Positions 12,297 through 27,044 of a stretch of 64,000 nucleotides of DNA are shown here, piece by piece. Location of the stretch: positions 2,186,685 through 2,250,684 of the forward strand of contig NW_006917099.1 in the NCBI RefSeq assembly GCF_000516985.1, read 5' to 3'. Position numbers and translations under genes: made by a program. The stretch's first letter is position 1. Each line of letters opens with the position of its first letter. The stretch comes from Pestalotiopsis fici W106-1 (lineage: Eukaryota; Ascomycota; Sordariomycetes; Amphisphaeriales; Sporocadaceae). The notes beneath the pieces were generated by a model. That model was not told where the DNA came from and did no database searches. It was given only the letters and a program-made list of their open reading frames with translations.

Positions 12297-13524
12297 TGTA
12301 TTGATCCTTGTAGGTGATCTTGAGATGGATGAGCTGTATTGCTTGCACCTCGTTCAATCCGAGGCAACTTGCTGCGGAGGTCGCTGTAAAATAAAAAGCG
12401 AGGGAAAAGTGCACGTATAAATTGTTTTTCAATATAAACAGGAATGAATGACGTGAAGAAACACCAAATCCCCACCATCGCGGTTGACATTTGTAGTCTC
12501 GACGCCTTGTCACGTGAGGCATTATAGTGAAGCTACAACTTTCAATACGGCAATTACAAGATCACAAGTAACTTTACACGATAAGACACATTTATGAAAG
12601 CAATGAACTTTTTTTGTATTTAGTCGGGAGTTCTCAGTCCATTGTGGTAGCATCCTATGCTTTATCCACCACAGCACGAAACCGTGCAAAAGGGCCTTGA
12701 GCCATCATCATTTCAGCCGTCCTCCTATGCAGAATGCCTGCCAAGACCTGACATGGGCTTTGCAGCCACAACTCTGCTCGCCAGACGCCTGAATTTTCTT
12801 CTTTTCGTTGTCCATTAAGCCTCGGGAACAATAAACCATTTGTCTCTATGTCCATGAGCCCTCCAATGGGTTCCATCCTGCGATGATGGGCTCACCACCA
12901 CGTGAGCTGATCAACCAGAGAACCGAGAAATCCACTTTTGTCTATGTTGAGTATGCCATTAACAGATCGATCGATCGCAATGCAGCGAAACAGACCCCGT
13001 TCTATGTGATGAGAGAACGATCTTCTTTTTTTTTCTTGGTGACGCCTCCCTTCTCAAAAAGGCCGAAAACAAGTACATCATAGCTGAAATAGACTTCGTA
13101 AAAGGCATAAGACGTTACTTTCCATCCAGGACATCATCCTCATACTGTCCCCCGTCGAAAAGTCTCGCCTCTCGCCTCATGCAGCTGCGTTTCTCGCAAG
13201 TCGTCCTGTCGTCAGGACGTCTATGGGTATCATGCGTTACTGTTGTTGTGTGCAGCCGAAACAAAAGACGAATGCTGTCTATCGTAATGCCGAAGTCCTT
13301 TATCGTGGGACTCGTTCCCGCCAGTGTTGGACGGGGAAGTCTGCGTCCACCAGAAGAAGGGAGGATGTCGCTTGTATTGCGCTCGAAAATGCCAATAACC
13401 GGAAAGAGCAAACAAAAGGAAACTTGAAAACAAAGCCCGCCTAATGGAGCGTGTACAATCCATATACTGGGCGGGAAAAGACTCTCCTCAAAGTCGAGAG
13501 AATGGACGCTCCAGGTGGAAAAAT
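12297..13524. other. intergenic region between the EF-hand gene and DED1
   Basis: This holds the upstream region of the EF-hand gene and the 3' region of DED1. A minus-strand frame of 73 codons (12876-12655) begins with ATG, but I recognise nothing in it and do not call it a gene. Confidence 0.55.
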
Positions 13525-15733
<2,209 letters not shown>

Positions 15734-18321
15734 GATGGATGGTTGTTTTTGACTTGGGGGGTTGTTGTGGTGGTTGAGCAAAAATCCTGAAATGACAGAA
15801 TTCGTTTGTTGTTGGATGGAAAAATTTTCGTTCCAGCCGATTAAAAGATTCTCGTAAAAAAAGAACGATTGTTCCTCAACGAGAAAAATGAGAGTTGTCA
15901 GGCACCGAAAAAGGATTCCTGACTTTTTTTCTTGTGTTGTTGCTGCGGTCGAGGGAGGGACGGCGACAACAAGAAAGAAGAAAAAAAAAGAGAGTGGATG
16001 GAAACTTGAAAAAAAAATAGCTTCCAGACACACAAGGGCTCTCTATGTGGGTATTACGTGTAGTAGTGTACTGTACTGTGCGATGTGACCTCTGGGCAGC
16101 TTTTTCGTGAGGAAGGAAAAAAAACTGCTCTAAAATCACGTCTAATGAAGGTCCTCGAGATCCTCTGACTTGAAAAAAAGAAAACCAATCTTTTTCGCAA
16201 AGGAAAGGAAGACAACAAATGCAGAACTGTGTTTCGTGTAAGTCTCGTGAAAGAGAAGGGGGGGTGTGGTGATGGTGAAAGGAAAAAGGTCCAACGTGGG
16301 ATGAGGAGAGGCAGAAAGATTTTTGTATCTCTGCACCGGGTCTGTGGTAAGAGATTTGGGTTCAAACGCTGACCAGGTTCCTCAGCCACTGTTTTGCAGC
16401 GTCAAGGTACATTGACAGGGCCTATTGCTTTGGGGGGTTTCCTCTTTCTAGCGGCTGGGCTTCCGGCAGGTTCGAGAATTCCACTGTCCACCCACGCTTG
16501 ATAAAATTGTTAGCGTGCTTTTAGATGGAAACAACCCAGCGCTCGGCTACCCCAATTGGTCGCTAGGGACGAAAGTGTACTAAATCTATCGCCTCCCTCG
16601 TGTGCGTGTGCGTGCGCTGTGCAGTCTTGGTTGTATGCGGCCCTCTCAACTCTTTCTCTTCACGCAGATCGGGTAAAGGGTAAGAAGGAAAATGACTACA
16701 GCCTGCAGTAGTGAGGTAGAGTCTGACTGGGCTCTGCTAGGCTTGGAGGATGACGGCGACTTTTAGGATTCTCTGGTTTTTTTGGCCACCCTCCTTCTCA
16801 CATTGTGGAGAGGTTCTCCAGCCTTCCGCTACCCACGCCGCCCACGCCGCCCACGTACCGCTGCAAACGCCAAAACGCCAAACGCAATACTGATTTTTTA
16901 GTGGTAGCTGATTGGCAGCCCACATTCAGGATACCTGCGTCCCTACGGTGGTGTCATACTGCGGGCAAGTACACTGTCTAAAGCAAACTACCTGTATGGA
17001 TTGCAGAATGCTGCATTTACTGATACTTTGGAGCCTTCTCCTCCTCCGAGTCCTTGCACCACCTTTCATGTTGGTCTGTTATTTGCGTGGCGATGCACGG
17101 GTATGTATCGAACAATACACACTGTGGGTTAAATCCAACCTCCAGTGTTTAGTTCTTGCTGGCAGTCTCACATTATCTGCAGTGGGTATTAGTCAATGAC
17201 GGCATCAAGAGAGGGTTGGTGCTTGCTGACTGACCCCCAGACCTGGCATCACTCAGTGAGCTTGGGCCTGTATTACCGTTGCAGAGTACTCTCAAGTCAG
17301 GCTCAGCTACTTTGACCTAATCCCACTTTCCATGTGACCAAGTACAAAACTGCAGGGCCATGATCGTTGCAAAAGTTTGACATGTTCTATAATAACTCGA
17401 CATTGGGTTTTGCCCGTGCATATTAATGGGCAGCCCGGCAGCAAATATCGTCGCCCATCTAGACCCCCAAGACCCTGGGAGAAGCCGAAGCAGTAGACGG
17501 ATGGTCGCTAAACGGCCCCTGCAGTTTTGGAGGTTCCCTGCCAATGGGATGCTTTTCCCAGTTGCATTAGACTGACTTGTTTGAGCAGCAACTGGCTGTT
17601 GGAATTCTCCATTTCTCACCGCTGGGAAGACGTACAAGTTACTGGGAGGTTGGGCCACAACCTGTATAACAAGTACGCAATTCATCTTGCTATTGATGAA
17701 ACAGGGAGGCACAAGGCGTAATTGGTAACCCTTATATCCTACTATCACGTAGAGACAAGTTGGGCACTTGAGCCATCTTGTGTGGTATATGATGGGTGTT
17801 TATAACCAGTTGTTGCTAGCAATCATCCCGAATCATGTCTGTATGCCCGATGTCCCAAAGACTGATTCTACTCAGACACATGAGACTATACACATTTGCC
17901 TCTTGAAATATGTCTATCGAAAACTGTTGCAGAAACTGTTTACGCACAGCTCGTCTAGTTTACGAGAGGGTCTTGCTCACATCACCCGTCAATAGAAACT
18001 GGATTCAGAGCACAGGTCACGGAGAGTGAGTCCTCAGATCCATGAAATTGAGGGCAAAGGGCGGGTTGGGCTACTACCTTGTGCCTCCATATGGTGTCCA
18101 TTAGCAGCATCACAAGTTTGCACACCGAGGCACCGTGTATCCAGGTTGTACAAGAGTATAGCGGAAAAACGAGCTGATCATAGTCATGTGAATTCATCAA
18201 TTGGGATCCATGGCCCACCATGAGAGCATTACCCCCAGCTCAGAATTGGTTCCCAAGCCGCTCTGATGCTCGTGTTTGCTCTCGGTATAATACACTTGAC
18301 TGGCTAGTCCGCACTTGCTTC
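15734..18321. other. DED1 promoter/leader and intergenic region
   Basis: The first few hundred bases upstream of DED1 are rich in A and T runs and purine/pyrimidine tracts (15780-16330), which suggests a long leader and promoter. From about 16400 to 18320 I see no gene: frames are short, lack recognisable motifs and occur on both strands. The PRE1 3' region lies at the right end. Confidence 0.55.
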
Positions 18322-18986
18322 TTAAGCGCTCTTGACTATCTTGTCATCGTTGAACTCGATATCCACAATTCCATCCTTTGTCACAGCCTTTACTGTCATT
18401 CCCTTGAAGTCGATGGGCATCCTTCGCTTCAGTTCATCTGTACAGAGCTCCAAAAGCTTGATGCCCTGCCCTAGGCTGATGTCGGGGTGGTGGTGCTTGT
18501 CAAGAATTGACAGGCAGTAATATTGTGCGTATCCGTGAGCGGCATAGGGTACAGGTGCCAACGAGGCAAGGTAATCCAACCAGAACAGACTGGGCTTCAA
18601 TGTGATGGGGTCGACGCCGCCAAGAAGCAGGTTCACATTGTACGGCTTTCTCGATCTGAGGCTCTGAGCGAGCTCGCCACGGACATAGTGCGCAAGGGCG
18701 GTCGGCGATAGGTCGGTCTCGTTGCGCATCGAGTAGAGCTGAGCATTGGCCTGAATGTACTCGGCAAATTGCACCGTGTCGCCGGCCTCTCCAGAGAATG
18801 CCACCAGTGTGTGCTTGTTGAGCTGTCTAGTCTTGTCGTCTGAAGCCTTGAGGACGGTAGCTCCTCGCATTGCTGCTTTGGAAGCGGCAATCAGAGTAAA
18901 GTCCTTGCCGGTAATACCTAGAAGAACTTCCCTATTCAAGTAGTCAGTATGGACATGTAAAGTTGCTTCAGGACAAGGACGTACAT
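18322..18986 (-). CDS. 20S proteasome subunit beta type-2 (beta-4, Pre1)
   Basis: The best model has exon 1 contributing only AT (18986-18985), a 53-nt intron (18984-18932; donor GTACGT, branch-like CTGAC, acceptor AATAG) and exon 2 at 18931-18322. The spliced start is ATG GAA GTT, giving a 203-residue protein beginning MEVLLGITGKDF, which is the expected Pre1/PSMB2 N-terminus. The sequence follows the family throughout (SKAAMRGATVLK, GEAGDTVQFAEYIQ, MPIDFKGMTVK). This beta subunit has no N-terminal catalytic Thr and no propeptide; it is structural in the 20S core. It is transcribed divergently from RRP9. The unspliced upstream frame also reads through without a stop, but the residues it would add do not resemble the family. 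Confidence 0.93.
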
Positions 18987-19657
18987 CTTGAGAAACTGTC
19001 AAATGGTCGTTCGAGGGTTGGTGGGTAACGTGGTAGGTAGCTCGGGGTGAGTGCACCAAGCTTTGAGCTTCACAGGTCGACAAGTTTGGTAATCAAGGAT
19101 GGATTCGATTAATGTCTTGATTCCCTTGGCTATCAGATGCGCGCCGTATTGCCAAAAAATTGAGCTTGTCGTTGGGGAAAGTAATGGGGGTTGACGGAGA
19201 GGAATGTGTTGATTGAAGACGAGCTCCAGCCTTCCGAGCGTAATGGACATGCGCTACGTCGATTGCTCTCTTGACGCGCAGCAGCTTTCAGCCTGGCAGA
19301 TGTGGACGAGGCGGCAAGCACCAACTGGAGCTCCCCCCAAGAAGGTGCCTAGCAGGGGATGGCACCCGAATGAACAATGAGTCGGGGGTCGGAGGTTGAG
19401 CCACAGCACTTGCAGCGCTAGAGGTGAGCAGCCACAACCTAGTTAGCCCAGCGCCGCAGCGTACTCTGGCTGGTGGAAGCCAAAAAAGAACAGACCCCTG
19501 TCAATTGTCCCGCTATCGTTATCGGTAATTTTTTCCTTGGAGTCGATCCAAACTTTTTTTCTGGTAGCACTTTTGCTGCGTAGAAACGGGTTCGACTGCG
19601 GCAGACGAGAGAGAGAAGGAAGAACAGGGAGACAGCCCACGACCCATTGTGATCAGT
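18987..19657. promoter_or_regulatory. shared divergent promoter of PRE1 and RRP9
   Basis: About 670 bp separate the 5' ends of a proteasome gene (-) and a ribosome-biogenesis gene (+). T-rich stretches near 19530-19560 precede RRP9. I found no exact match to the yeast proteasome element GGTGGCAAA. The promoter assignment rests on gene orientation. Confidence 0.5.
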
Positions 19658-21494
19658 ATGTCGTCTTTCTTCACCGTGCCCGGGGCGCAGAAGAAGCGCA
19701 AGCAGGCTCCCACGACTGCAGACGGCCCCAAGAAACGATTTGCAGGCACGGGCAAACCCTCTGGCAAAGCAACCAAAGCTCCGCCGAAAGCCGCACCTCA
19801 AAACAGGCGGCAAGAACGCGATGACGAGTCAATCTCTGGCAGCGATTCCGAGGATGACAATGTTGCGGCCGACGATGAGGAGGCTCAGGACTCTGGGTCC
19901 GACTCGGAAAGGGAGGGCGAAACCGCCGCAGAGAAGCGATTGCGTCTCGCCGAGCGATATCTGGAGCGCGTACGGCAGCAAGAGGAAATGGCCGTAGGCT
20001 TCAATGCCGAAGACGTCGATCGCGATATTATTGCCGAACGGTTAAAGGAGGACGTTGCCGTCTTCAAGGGCAAGGTTTTCCGTCAGCTTGCCGACGAATT
20101 GGCTACTGATAAGGCGTCACATTGCCTGTTTCGAGCCGATACTCTAACAACGACCAATATCACCACGTGCGCTCCATTCTGCTACACAGCTTCCAAGGAT
20201 CGGACCATAATCAAGTGGAGGATACAAGATCTTCCCAAGTATCAATATCCCCAAAAGACCAAGAAAAAGCCCAAGAAGCAAGCGCCGCCAAAGAAACGAC
20301 CAGAAAAAGTCGCCGTAATCAAGCCTTCCAAATCAAAGGACAAGGACTTTCAAGGACATGTGGCTGGCGAGATTCTATGTATTGCTGCATCACAGGATGG
20401 AAAATTCTTGGTCACTGGCGGCACGGATCGCCGTCTATGCGTTTACGACGCCAACACCATGAAGCCTCTCAAGGCATGGACACACCACCGTGACGCCGTC
20501 ACAGCTCTAGTCTTTCGGAGAGGGTCGAATCAACTGTACTCGGCATCAAAAGACAGGACGGTCAAGGTTTGGAGTCTCGACGACATGGCATACGTAGAGA
20601 CGCTGTTTGGTCATGCCGACCAAGTTGTGGATCTTGATGCCCTCGCCCTTGAACGCTGCATCTCTGTTGGTGCTCGTGACCGAACAGCCAGACTGTGGAA
20701 GGTGGTAGAAGAGACACAACTCGTATTCCGAGGTGGCGGCGCCATTGACAAGAAACGATTACCAAACATTGATCCTCGATCTTTAGCTGTCGAAGGCAGC
20801 ATGGACTGTGTATCCATGATTGATGAAGAATTATTTGTCACTGGATCTGATAATGGAAGCATGTAAGTCGTGTGGAACCATTGCTTTGCTATAGAAATTT
20901 CCCAACTGACTCGTGTGTTCCAGTGCGCTTTGGAGTTTGGCAAAGAAGAAGCCGCTCTATGTCATGCCTCAAGCGCATGGCCTTGACCCGGCTTTGAAGC
21001 CGGAAGAAATATCTGCAGAGGAAGTTCCGGATGCTCGTATTGTACCACCCCCTCAGCCACGGTGGATTACTGCATTGAGGACTGTTCCCTACTCGGATGT
21101 GATTCTCTCTGGATCATGGGACGGTGTCGTCAAAGTCTGGAAGCTGAGCGACGACAAGAGGTCAATACTACCTGTTGGCAACTTGGGCGAGCCTAGCTCG
21201 AGAGATTCCCCAGAGTTCAATGGTGTATCCGAGGACTCTGACGATCAAAAGAAGAACAATGGCCCCCAAATAGGCCGCGAACCCTGGGTCGTCAAGGGAG
21301 TCATTAATGATTTGTCGGTATTTGAAAGAGGTGATCGCGGTAGAGACGGCTTGTGTGTCGTGGCAGCCCTGGGCAAAGACCACAGGTTAGGCAAGTGGAA
21401 AAAGGTGCAGGGAGGTAGAAACGGTGCTGTGGTATATGAAATCCCAAAGTTGGGCAAGTCGGTTGTGACCAACGGCGATAAGGCTACACAATGA
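19658..21494 (+). CDS. U3 snoRNP WD40 protein Rrp9 (U3-55K)
   Basis: Two exons (19658-20862 and 20924-21494; the joint gives NGSIALWSL) encode 591 residues. The first 110 residues are Lys-rich and then strongly acidic (SGSDSEDDN, SDSEREGE), a typical nucleolar N-terminus. WD40 repeats fill most of the rest, with repeated blades such as FCYTASKDRTIIKW, FLVTGGTDRRLCVYD, LYSASKDRTVKVW, ARDRTARLW and ILSGSWDGVVKVW. A Lys/Pro-rich insertion (about residues 190-225) lies between blades 1 and 2. Rrp9 binds the U3 snoRNA box B/C region in the small-subunit processome and is needed for early pre-rRNA cleavages. The ATG at 19658 is preferred because the frame's only upstream start-like codon is a GTG at 19649. 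Confidence 0.94.
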
Positions 21495-23529
21495 TGATGA
21501 TCAAGGAGTCCTTTGAGGGCAAGAGAGCATCTAAGCCCTCCTGGCAGCGATAGTTGCACCTGAACATGGCCCTACCACAACCATCTAGGTGGTACCAGTG
21601 GTCATCACAGCTTTATACCCAATTCAAGTCAAAAATTCGTTCAACTCTTTTCAGTATTCCTGCAGTGACCTCAACGTCCCCAGATGTTGGGACTGGCGCA
21701 ATTCATTCTACGAGGAGCATTTATTGACAACGTGTGACAGTACTTTATATCCGCCCCGTATCACGAAACGAAAACCCATGCTGCAGATTCCTGCACTTGA
21801 AGCACGGCTGCTAGCATTTGAGACGGCTTCAAGGCTAGGAACCCATCAACGGACAGACAAGAATGGGTTGGAGAAATCTGTTTGTTCCTGAGCAGTGAAA
21901 ACTGTAGCCAAATACGCCCATTGGCTGGAAGCAATTATACTCCATCAGCCTTTCCATCCGAGCACTGTCTCACGTATAAAATAAGAATCATCAAAACGGT
22001 GCCGCGAAAAGTGTTCTTAACTCGCCAAGAAGGACAAATTTAGTTCATCAAGAGTACTGTTATCCTAGATTTTGTCTCATTATGTTTCTCTTGGCCAAGG
22101 GACGGGATAAAAGGGTTGAATTCGGCACTTGTATGCCCCCAAGCAACGACGAATCCATCAGCAGAACAAATAAATGGCAAGATATGCCAGCTCAAAGACA
22201 GATAGAGTCTTGTGCCATCTTGTTGGACACGGGATACCGAATGTTGAAAAGATGATGCGAAGATGATATCAGCAAAGGGGACAATTGAGGTCTCCTTCTC
22301 TGGCTGAATATATCTCCAACAAGGGATGATTCCACCGTTTTCACAACCGAAAAGCAATTTCATTATCGTGGCGGTATTTCAACTTGATCTTTCACGAGTC
22401 ATGACCCGATCCGCAGTACTTGATAAAGCGCTGATTGCAATGTCTACGAAACCAAACATGGAGTGGCTGGGGGACTTACATAACATGCGTGTATACAGTA
22501 TATACTGCAAGAACCAATTCTAATGTAGCATGATCAAGCAAGACATTGTATATCCAAGGTTCAGGCATGCTGCGGCACGTCGGAGGCTGCTCCGGAGTCT
22601 TCTTATCGTTTATCGATAGTGTATGTCGGCTTGGCCGTGTGTTGAGACTGCAAGACTGCAAGACACCATGAACCATGGCTACATGGACTACTGCAAACAA
22701 GCATGCAAGAGTATGCGATGTCAGTCAAGTTTGGAATGGCAAGAAAACGGCAAATGGCGGGGATGAGCTTTGCTTCTTCTTCCTCTTGCTCCTCTTTCTT
22801 TTCCCTTGACCTTACATGAGTAGTTCCACAGATAGATGCACAGCCTTGACAGCTTAGGCACCTAACATGCACCTAAGTTTCCAGTGAGGAGACCCCGAGA
22901 AAGTCTCCAAAGTCTGGACAGGCCAGGGGACTTTGAGGTCAGGTGCCAAAGCACAGTTTTGATGCCAGAATCCACTCTACTACCCAAATGGGATCAAAAG
23001 GTTTCAGTATCATCGTTGTGAGTGGTCATAATAAGCAAGGTACTGGTAGTCTCTTGTCAAAAATCCCTTTCCGAGACCCTTGAGGAAGAAAAAAAAAAAG
23101 TAATCAAGCTCGCGGGAACAGGATCTTTTGTTTAATAGGCTAAACGGACCGGCGCCCCTTTCCTCCCTCACATAAACTGTCAGTCATCCTGTCAATTAAT
23201 CAATCAATCGATCTTCCCGCAACCCGATCATTGATCAACTTTCCTACGTCATAACCATATTAATTCGAGTCTCGTCCCTCCTTGTCAACGCACGACTCCA
23301 GAAAAAAAAAAGAGGTCCCAGTTGGAGCTCTTCATACTTGTTGTCTACCTGCTCGATTTGCACTTTTACGCAGTGCTTACTTGCTATCCATCTATATCTG
23401 TTATTTGTGCAGACCAAACTCAATCCTTCCCGCTCTGCATTTCGGCCGACAACACACACACATCTCAACAGAACCCCTCCAAACAAACTCTACCTGCCTA
23501 CGGCCACAACCAGCTTCTCAAATCCTTCA
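21495..23529. other. intergenic region upstream of the Rheb gene
   Basis: No gene is recognised in this 2.0 kb. The right part (about 23080-23520) is pyrimidine-rich with A and T runs and probably holds the Rheb promoter and leader. Confidence 0.6.
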
Positions 23530-24340
23530 ATGCCTGCACCTTCGAAGCAGAGAAAGGTCGCCATTGTCGGCAGTCGATCAGTCGGTCAGTGAAAATACAC
23601 AACAAAAAATAAACAAGAAACATATTTTTCAGCATCGAGAGGAAGCCTCTTCTTCCTTTTGCGACCATGCCTCAAGTGTGCAAACGCTCGATCGCCAATA
23701 TGCGCAAGACGGACCATGCCAATTGCTGACCTTGCGACCTTGACAACAGGCAAATCCTCCCTCGCGGTCCAATTCGTCGATGGCCACTTTGTCGAAAGCT
23801 ACTACCCAACCATTGAAAACACCTTTAGTAAAGTGATTCGGTTCAAGGGACAAGACTATGCTACAGAGATTGTCGACACTGCTGGACAGGTACGTTTCAA
23901 CCTCTATTTTGCATTGGGGACGTTTTTATCGTGGCAAAGCAGAAAGCTAATTCGGCGCCCTCGCCATCCAGGATGAATACAGCATCTTGAACTCGAAGCA
24001 CTTTATCGGCATCCACGGCTACATGCTCGTATACTCGGTCGCCTCTCTGCCCTCGTTTGAAATGGTTCAGGTCATTAGGGAGAAGATTCTGAACCACTTG
24101 GGCACGGACTGGGTGCCCATTGTCATTGTAGGCAACAAGAGCGATCTGCGACCCGAACAACGCCAGGTCTCGGCCGAGGACGGCCGCAAGTTGGCGGAAA
24201 AGTACAACTGTGGCTGGACCGAGGCCAGCGCCCGGTACAACGAAAACGTTGGCAAGGCCTTTGAGGTTCTCATTGCCCAGATTGAAAAGAGTGCCAACCC
24301 CGGCGAGGCCCCGGCTGGCGGAAAGTGCCAGTTGATGTGA
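23530..24340 (+). CDS. Rheb-family small GTPase
   Basis: Three exons (23530-23584, 23750-23889, 23972-24340) encode 187 residues. Intron 1 (165 nt) cuts the P-loop, which is rebuilt as GSRSVGKSS. The Arg at the position of Ras Gly12 is the Rheb hallmark. The effector region ESYYPTIENTF, switch II DTAGQDEYS, NKSD and the SA-like ETSA region (EASARYNENV) are all present. The C-terminus is a CaaX box, CQLM, for prenylation. Rheb activates TORC1 at endomembranes in many eukaryotes and is opposed by the Tsc1/Tsc2 GAP; in fungi it is also linked to arginine uptake and nitrogen signalling. The length matches the family. The role in this organism is inferred by homology. Confidence 0.95.
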
Positions 24341-25399
24341 GTAGAGAGTGAGAGGGCCGGCAAAGGGAGATATAGAGGGCACGGAACATGTGAGAAAGAA
24401 GGCCGAGTGGCAATCACGGAAGGATACGAAGATCATAGACGTGGATGAAGATTTTTATGGGCACATGGATACCGGTGTTCACGGAAGGGGTCAGGCTTCA
24501 GTTGCTTTTGTTTTTACGCTGGACTTGACGTGTTGCCAGCTTGTTTCTGTTTGGCTTGTTGGTATTCTAGAGAGGGCCGAGACTGATGACCACAGGTGGC
24601 CTGTACATATTGATGTTGTTTCACGAAACCATGTTGATATTCTACTTTTTGCTTCTACTGCTACTTGTTTTGCTAATAATGACCAGCTTGATGATTTGAT
24701 TTACAACACTTGATCAAAGGCTTATCGTGTGCTTGCGTCGTCTGATAACAGGTGGGTTGTATATGGCTTTCCCCATCCCATATAGATTGTGCTACAAGTT
24801 GTAATGCATTCCGCCGATAATGGGCATATTGTGAGTATATTCCGGCCTGCATCGCCACTTTAATTCATACGGCATGACTCGAAAATGACCCTCGAGTGAC
24901 TCGCAACTCGAGTACGAAGCTGCGCCACTATAGACTCAATACAGGTAGGGTGTCACTGGAGTTGGGGAAATCTGGAAATTGCCCCGCCATAAAACAGAAC
25001 CCAAGGCCCCTCCCTCCCCTCCAGGCTGTTGCTGCCCATCGATTTCGAAATCCCCACTAAATTTTTCCGTCCAGAGTGTCCCAAATTCCAGGTACAGGTG
25101 ACATCTTGACTTTGCATCAGTTTGATAGGGGACTTTGAATTACCCCTCCAGCAGCCGTCGCCCGCCGCCGTAGTGGTACCTGCCCGCCCCTCGTTCGACA
25201 AAGAAATCAACCCCACCAAAAATTCCCCTTGTTTGTGAACTCTGAGGCCCGTGATACGTACACTTGTACTTGATCTGGGTGTAAACAACCGGCCACGACT
25301 CTCTGGGTCCAGACTTGAGCAAACTTTTGCCCGAAAGATATCAACCAGTCTCGCCGAATCCTTATTACACCAACACGAGTCCATTCGACCGCCGACAAG
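24341..25399. other. intergenic region upstream of SES1
   Basis: No gene is recognised. Two TGACTCG sequences lie near 24875-24900, one base from the Gcn4/CPC1 core TGACTCA, about 500 bp before the SES1 ATG. They may reflect cross-pathway control of a tRNA synthetase but are too degenerate to call as sites. Confidence 0.5.
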
Positions 25400-27044
25400 A
25401 TGCTCGACGTGACTGACTTTATCAAGGAGAGGGGCGGCGACCCGGAGAAGATCCGCGAGTCTCAGCGCCGCCGCTATGCCAAGGTCGAAGTGGTTGACGA
25501 GGTCATTACCATGTTCGAGGACCATCGCCGCACCAACTACGAGGCCATGCAGTTGAACACCAAGATCAACGAAGTTCAGAAGCAGATTGGCGCCAAGAAA
25601 AAGGTCAGAGAGCTCGTTTGACTCATATAATTTTGGGGGGGGAGAGGACAAGTTTCAAGAAAAAAAAAAAGCTCGAGGCTAATATGGTTTCTTTTTCTTG
25701 TTATAGGCAAAGGAGGATGCTTCTGAGTTGCTTTCCCAAAAGGTTGCTTTCGAAAAGGAGAAGAAGGCCCTGTTGGATCTGGCTGCTGAAAAGGATGTGG
25801 CTCTGAAGAAGCTGGTCAAGACCATTGGCAACTATGTTCACGACAGGTATGATGATACGCCAAGAGTTGCGCAGAGAGGAATATACTGAACCAGAAACTA
25901 GCGTTCCCGTCAGCGACAATGAAGACAACAACACCGTCCTCAAGACATGGGCACCCGAGGGTGTCACGCCAGAGAAGAAGGACGTGCTCAGCCATCACGA
26001 GGTTCTGACAAGACTAGACGGCTACGACCCCGACCGTGGTGTCAAGGTTGTCGGCCACAGAGGTTACTTTCTCAAGCAGTGGGGTGTTTTCCTCAACCAG
26101 GCCCTGATCAACTACGGTCTGCAGTTCCTCAGCGAAAAGGGCTACACACCGCTGCAGTGCCCGCAGTTTATGCTCAAGGACCTGATGGGCAAGACGGCAC
26201 AGCTTGATGCTTTTGACGACGAGCTCTACAAGGTTGTCGATGGTGAACCGCAAAACGACAAGTACCTGATTGCTACTTCTGAGCAGCCCATTTCCGCCTT
26301 CCACTCGGACGAGTGGCTCCAGGCCAAGGACTTGCCCATTCAGTACGCTGGTTACTCCAGCTGTTACCGAAGAGAGGCTGGCGCCCACGGCCGTGACGCT
26401 TGGGGTATCTTCCGTGTCCACCAGTTTGAAAAGGTTGAGCAGTTTTGCTTGACTGACCCGGAAAAGTCTTGGGAAATGTTTGACACAATGTTTGCCAACT
26501 CTGAGGAGTTTTACAAGAGCCTTGGTCTTCCTTACCGCGTGGTTGCCATTGTCTCTGGTGCTCTGAACAATGCCGCCTCCAAGAAGTACGATCTCGAGGC
26601 TTGGTTCCCCTTCCAGGGCGAGTACAAGGAGCTGGTCTCGTGCTCAAACTGCACCGACTACCAGTCCCGTGGCCTTGAGATTCGGTTTGGCACAAAGGCC
26701 CAGACCGATACCAAGAAGAAGTATGTCCACGCTCTCAACTCGACCCTGTGCGCCACGGAGCGAGCTCTGTGCTGTATTCTCGAGAACTACCAGACGGAAG
26801 AGGTAAGTCTGCCCATTAAACTTGCAGTGCCCCGGCATATGCTAATGACATGTAGGGTTTCAACGTTCCCGAGGTTCTGCGAAAGTATCTCCCAGGTGCC
26901 CCCGAATTCATCCCCTTTAGCAAGGAGCTTCCCAAGGACACAACCTCTGCCAAGGTCAAGGCCAAGGAGGCAAAGAGTGCAAAGGGCAAGGTGGCGGCCG
27001 CCGTTGAGCAAGCAGGCGAGAAGCTCAAGAATGTCACCGTGTAA
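25400..27044 (+). CDS. cytosolic seryl-tRNA synthetase
   Basis: Four exons (25400-25603, 25707-25846, 25902-26802, 26856-27044) encode 477 residues; the joints give KKKAKED, VHDSVPVSD and TEEGFNVPE. It charges tRNA-Ser with serine. The N-terminal ~110 residues form the class-specific long antiparallel coiled coil that binds the tRNA (INEVQKQIGAKKK and following). The catalytic core has the class II signatures: motif 2 around CYRREAGAHGRDAWGIFRVHQFEKVE and motif 3 at NSTLCATERALCCILENYQ, with the serine-binding TSEQP segment. There is no targeting presequence, so it is the cytosolic form. The Lys/Ala-rich tail is typical of fungal cytosolic SerRS. Confidence 0.96.

Noticed and set aside
12655..12876. 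73-codon minus-strand frame
   Set aside because: No family resemblance and no supporting signals; likely chance.
18932..19083. N-terminal extension of PRE1 by reading through the intron
   Set aside because: The added residues do not resemble the family, whereas splicing at consensus sites yields the expected MEVLLG start.
19300..19325. Proteasome-associated control element near PRE1
   Set aside because: GGCGGCAAG differs from the yeast GGTGGCAAA consensus at more than one base, and conservation of this element in filamentous fungi is uncertain to me.
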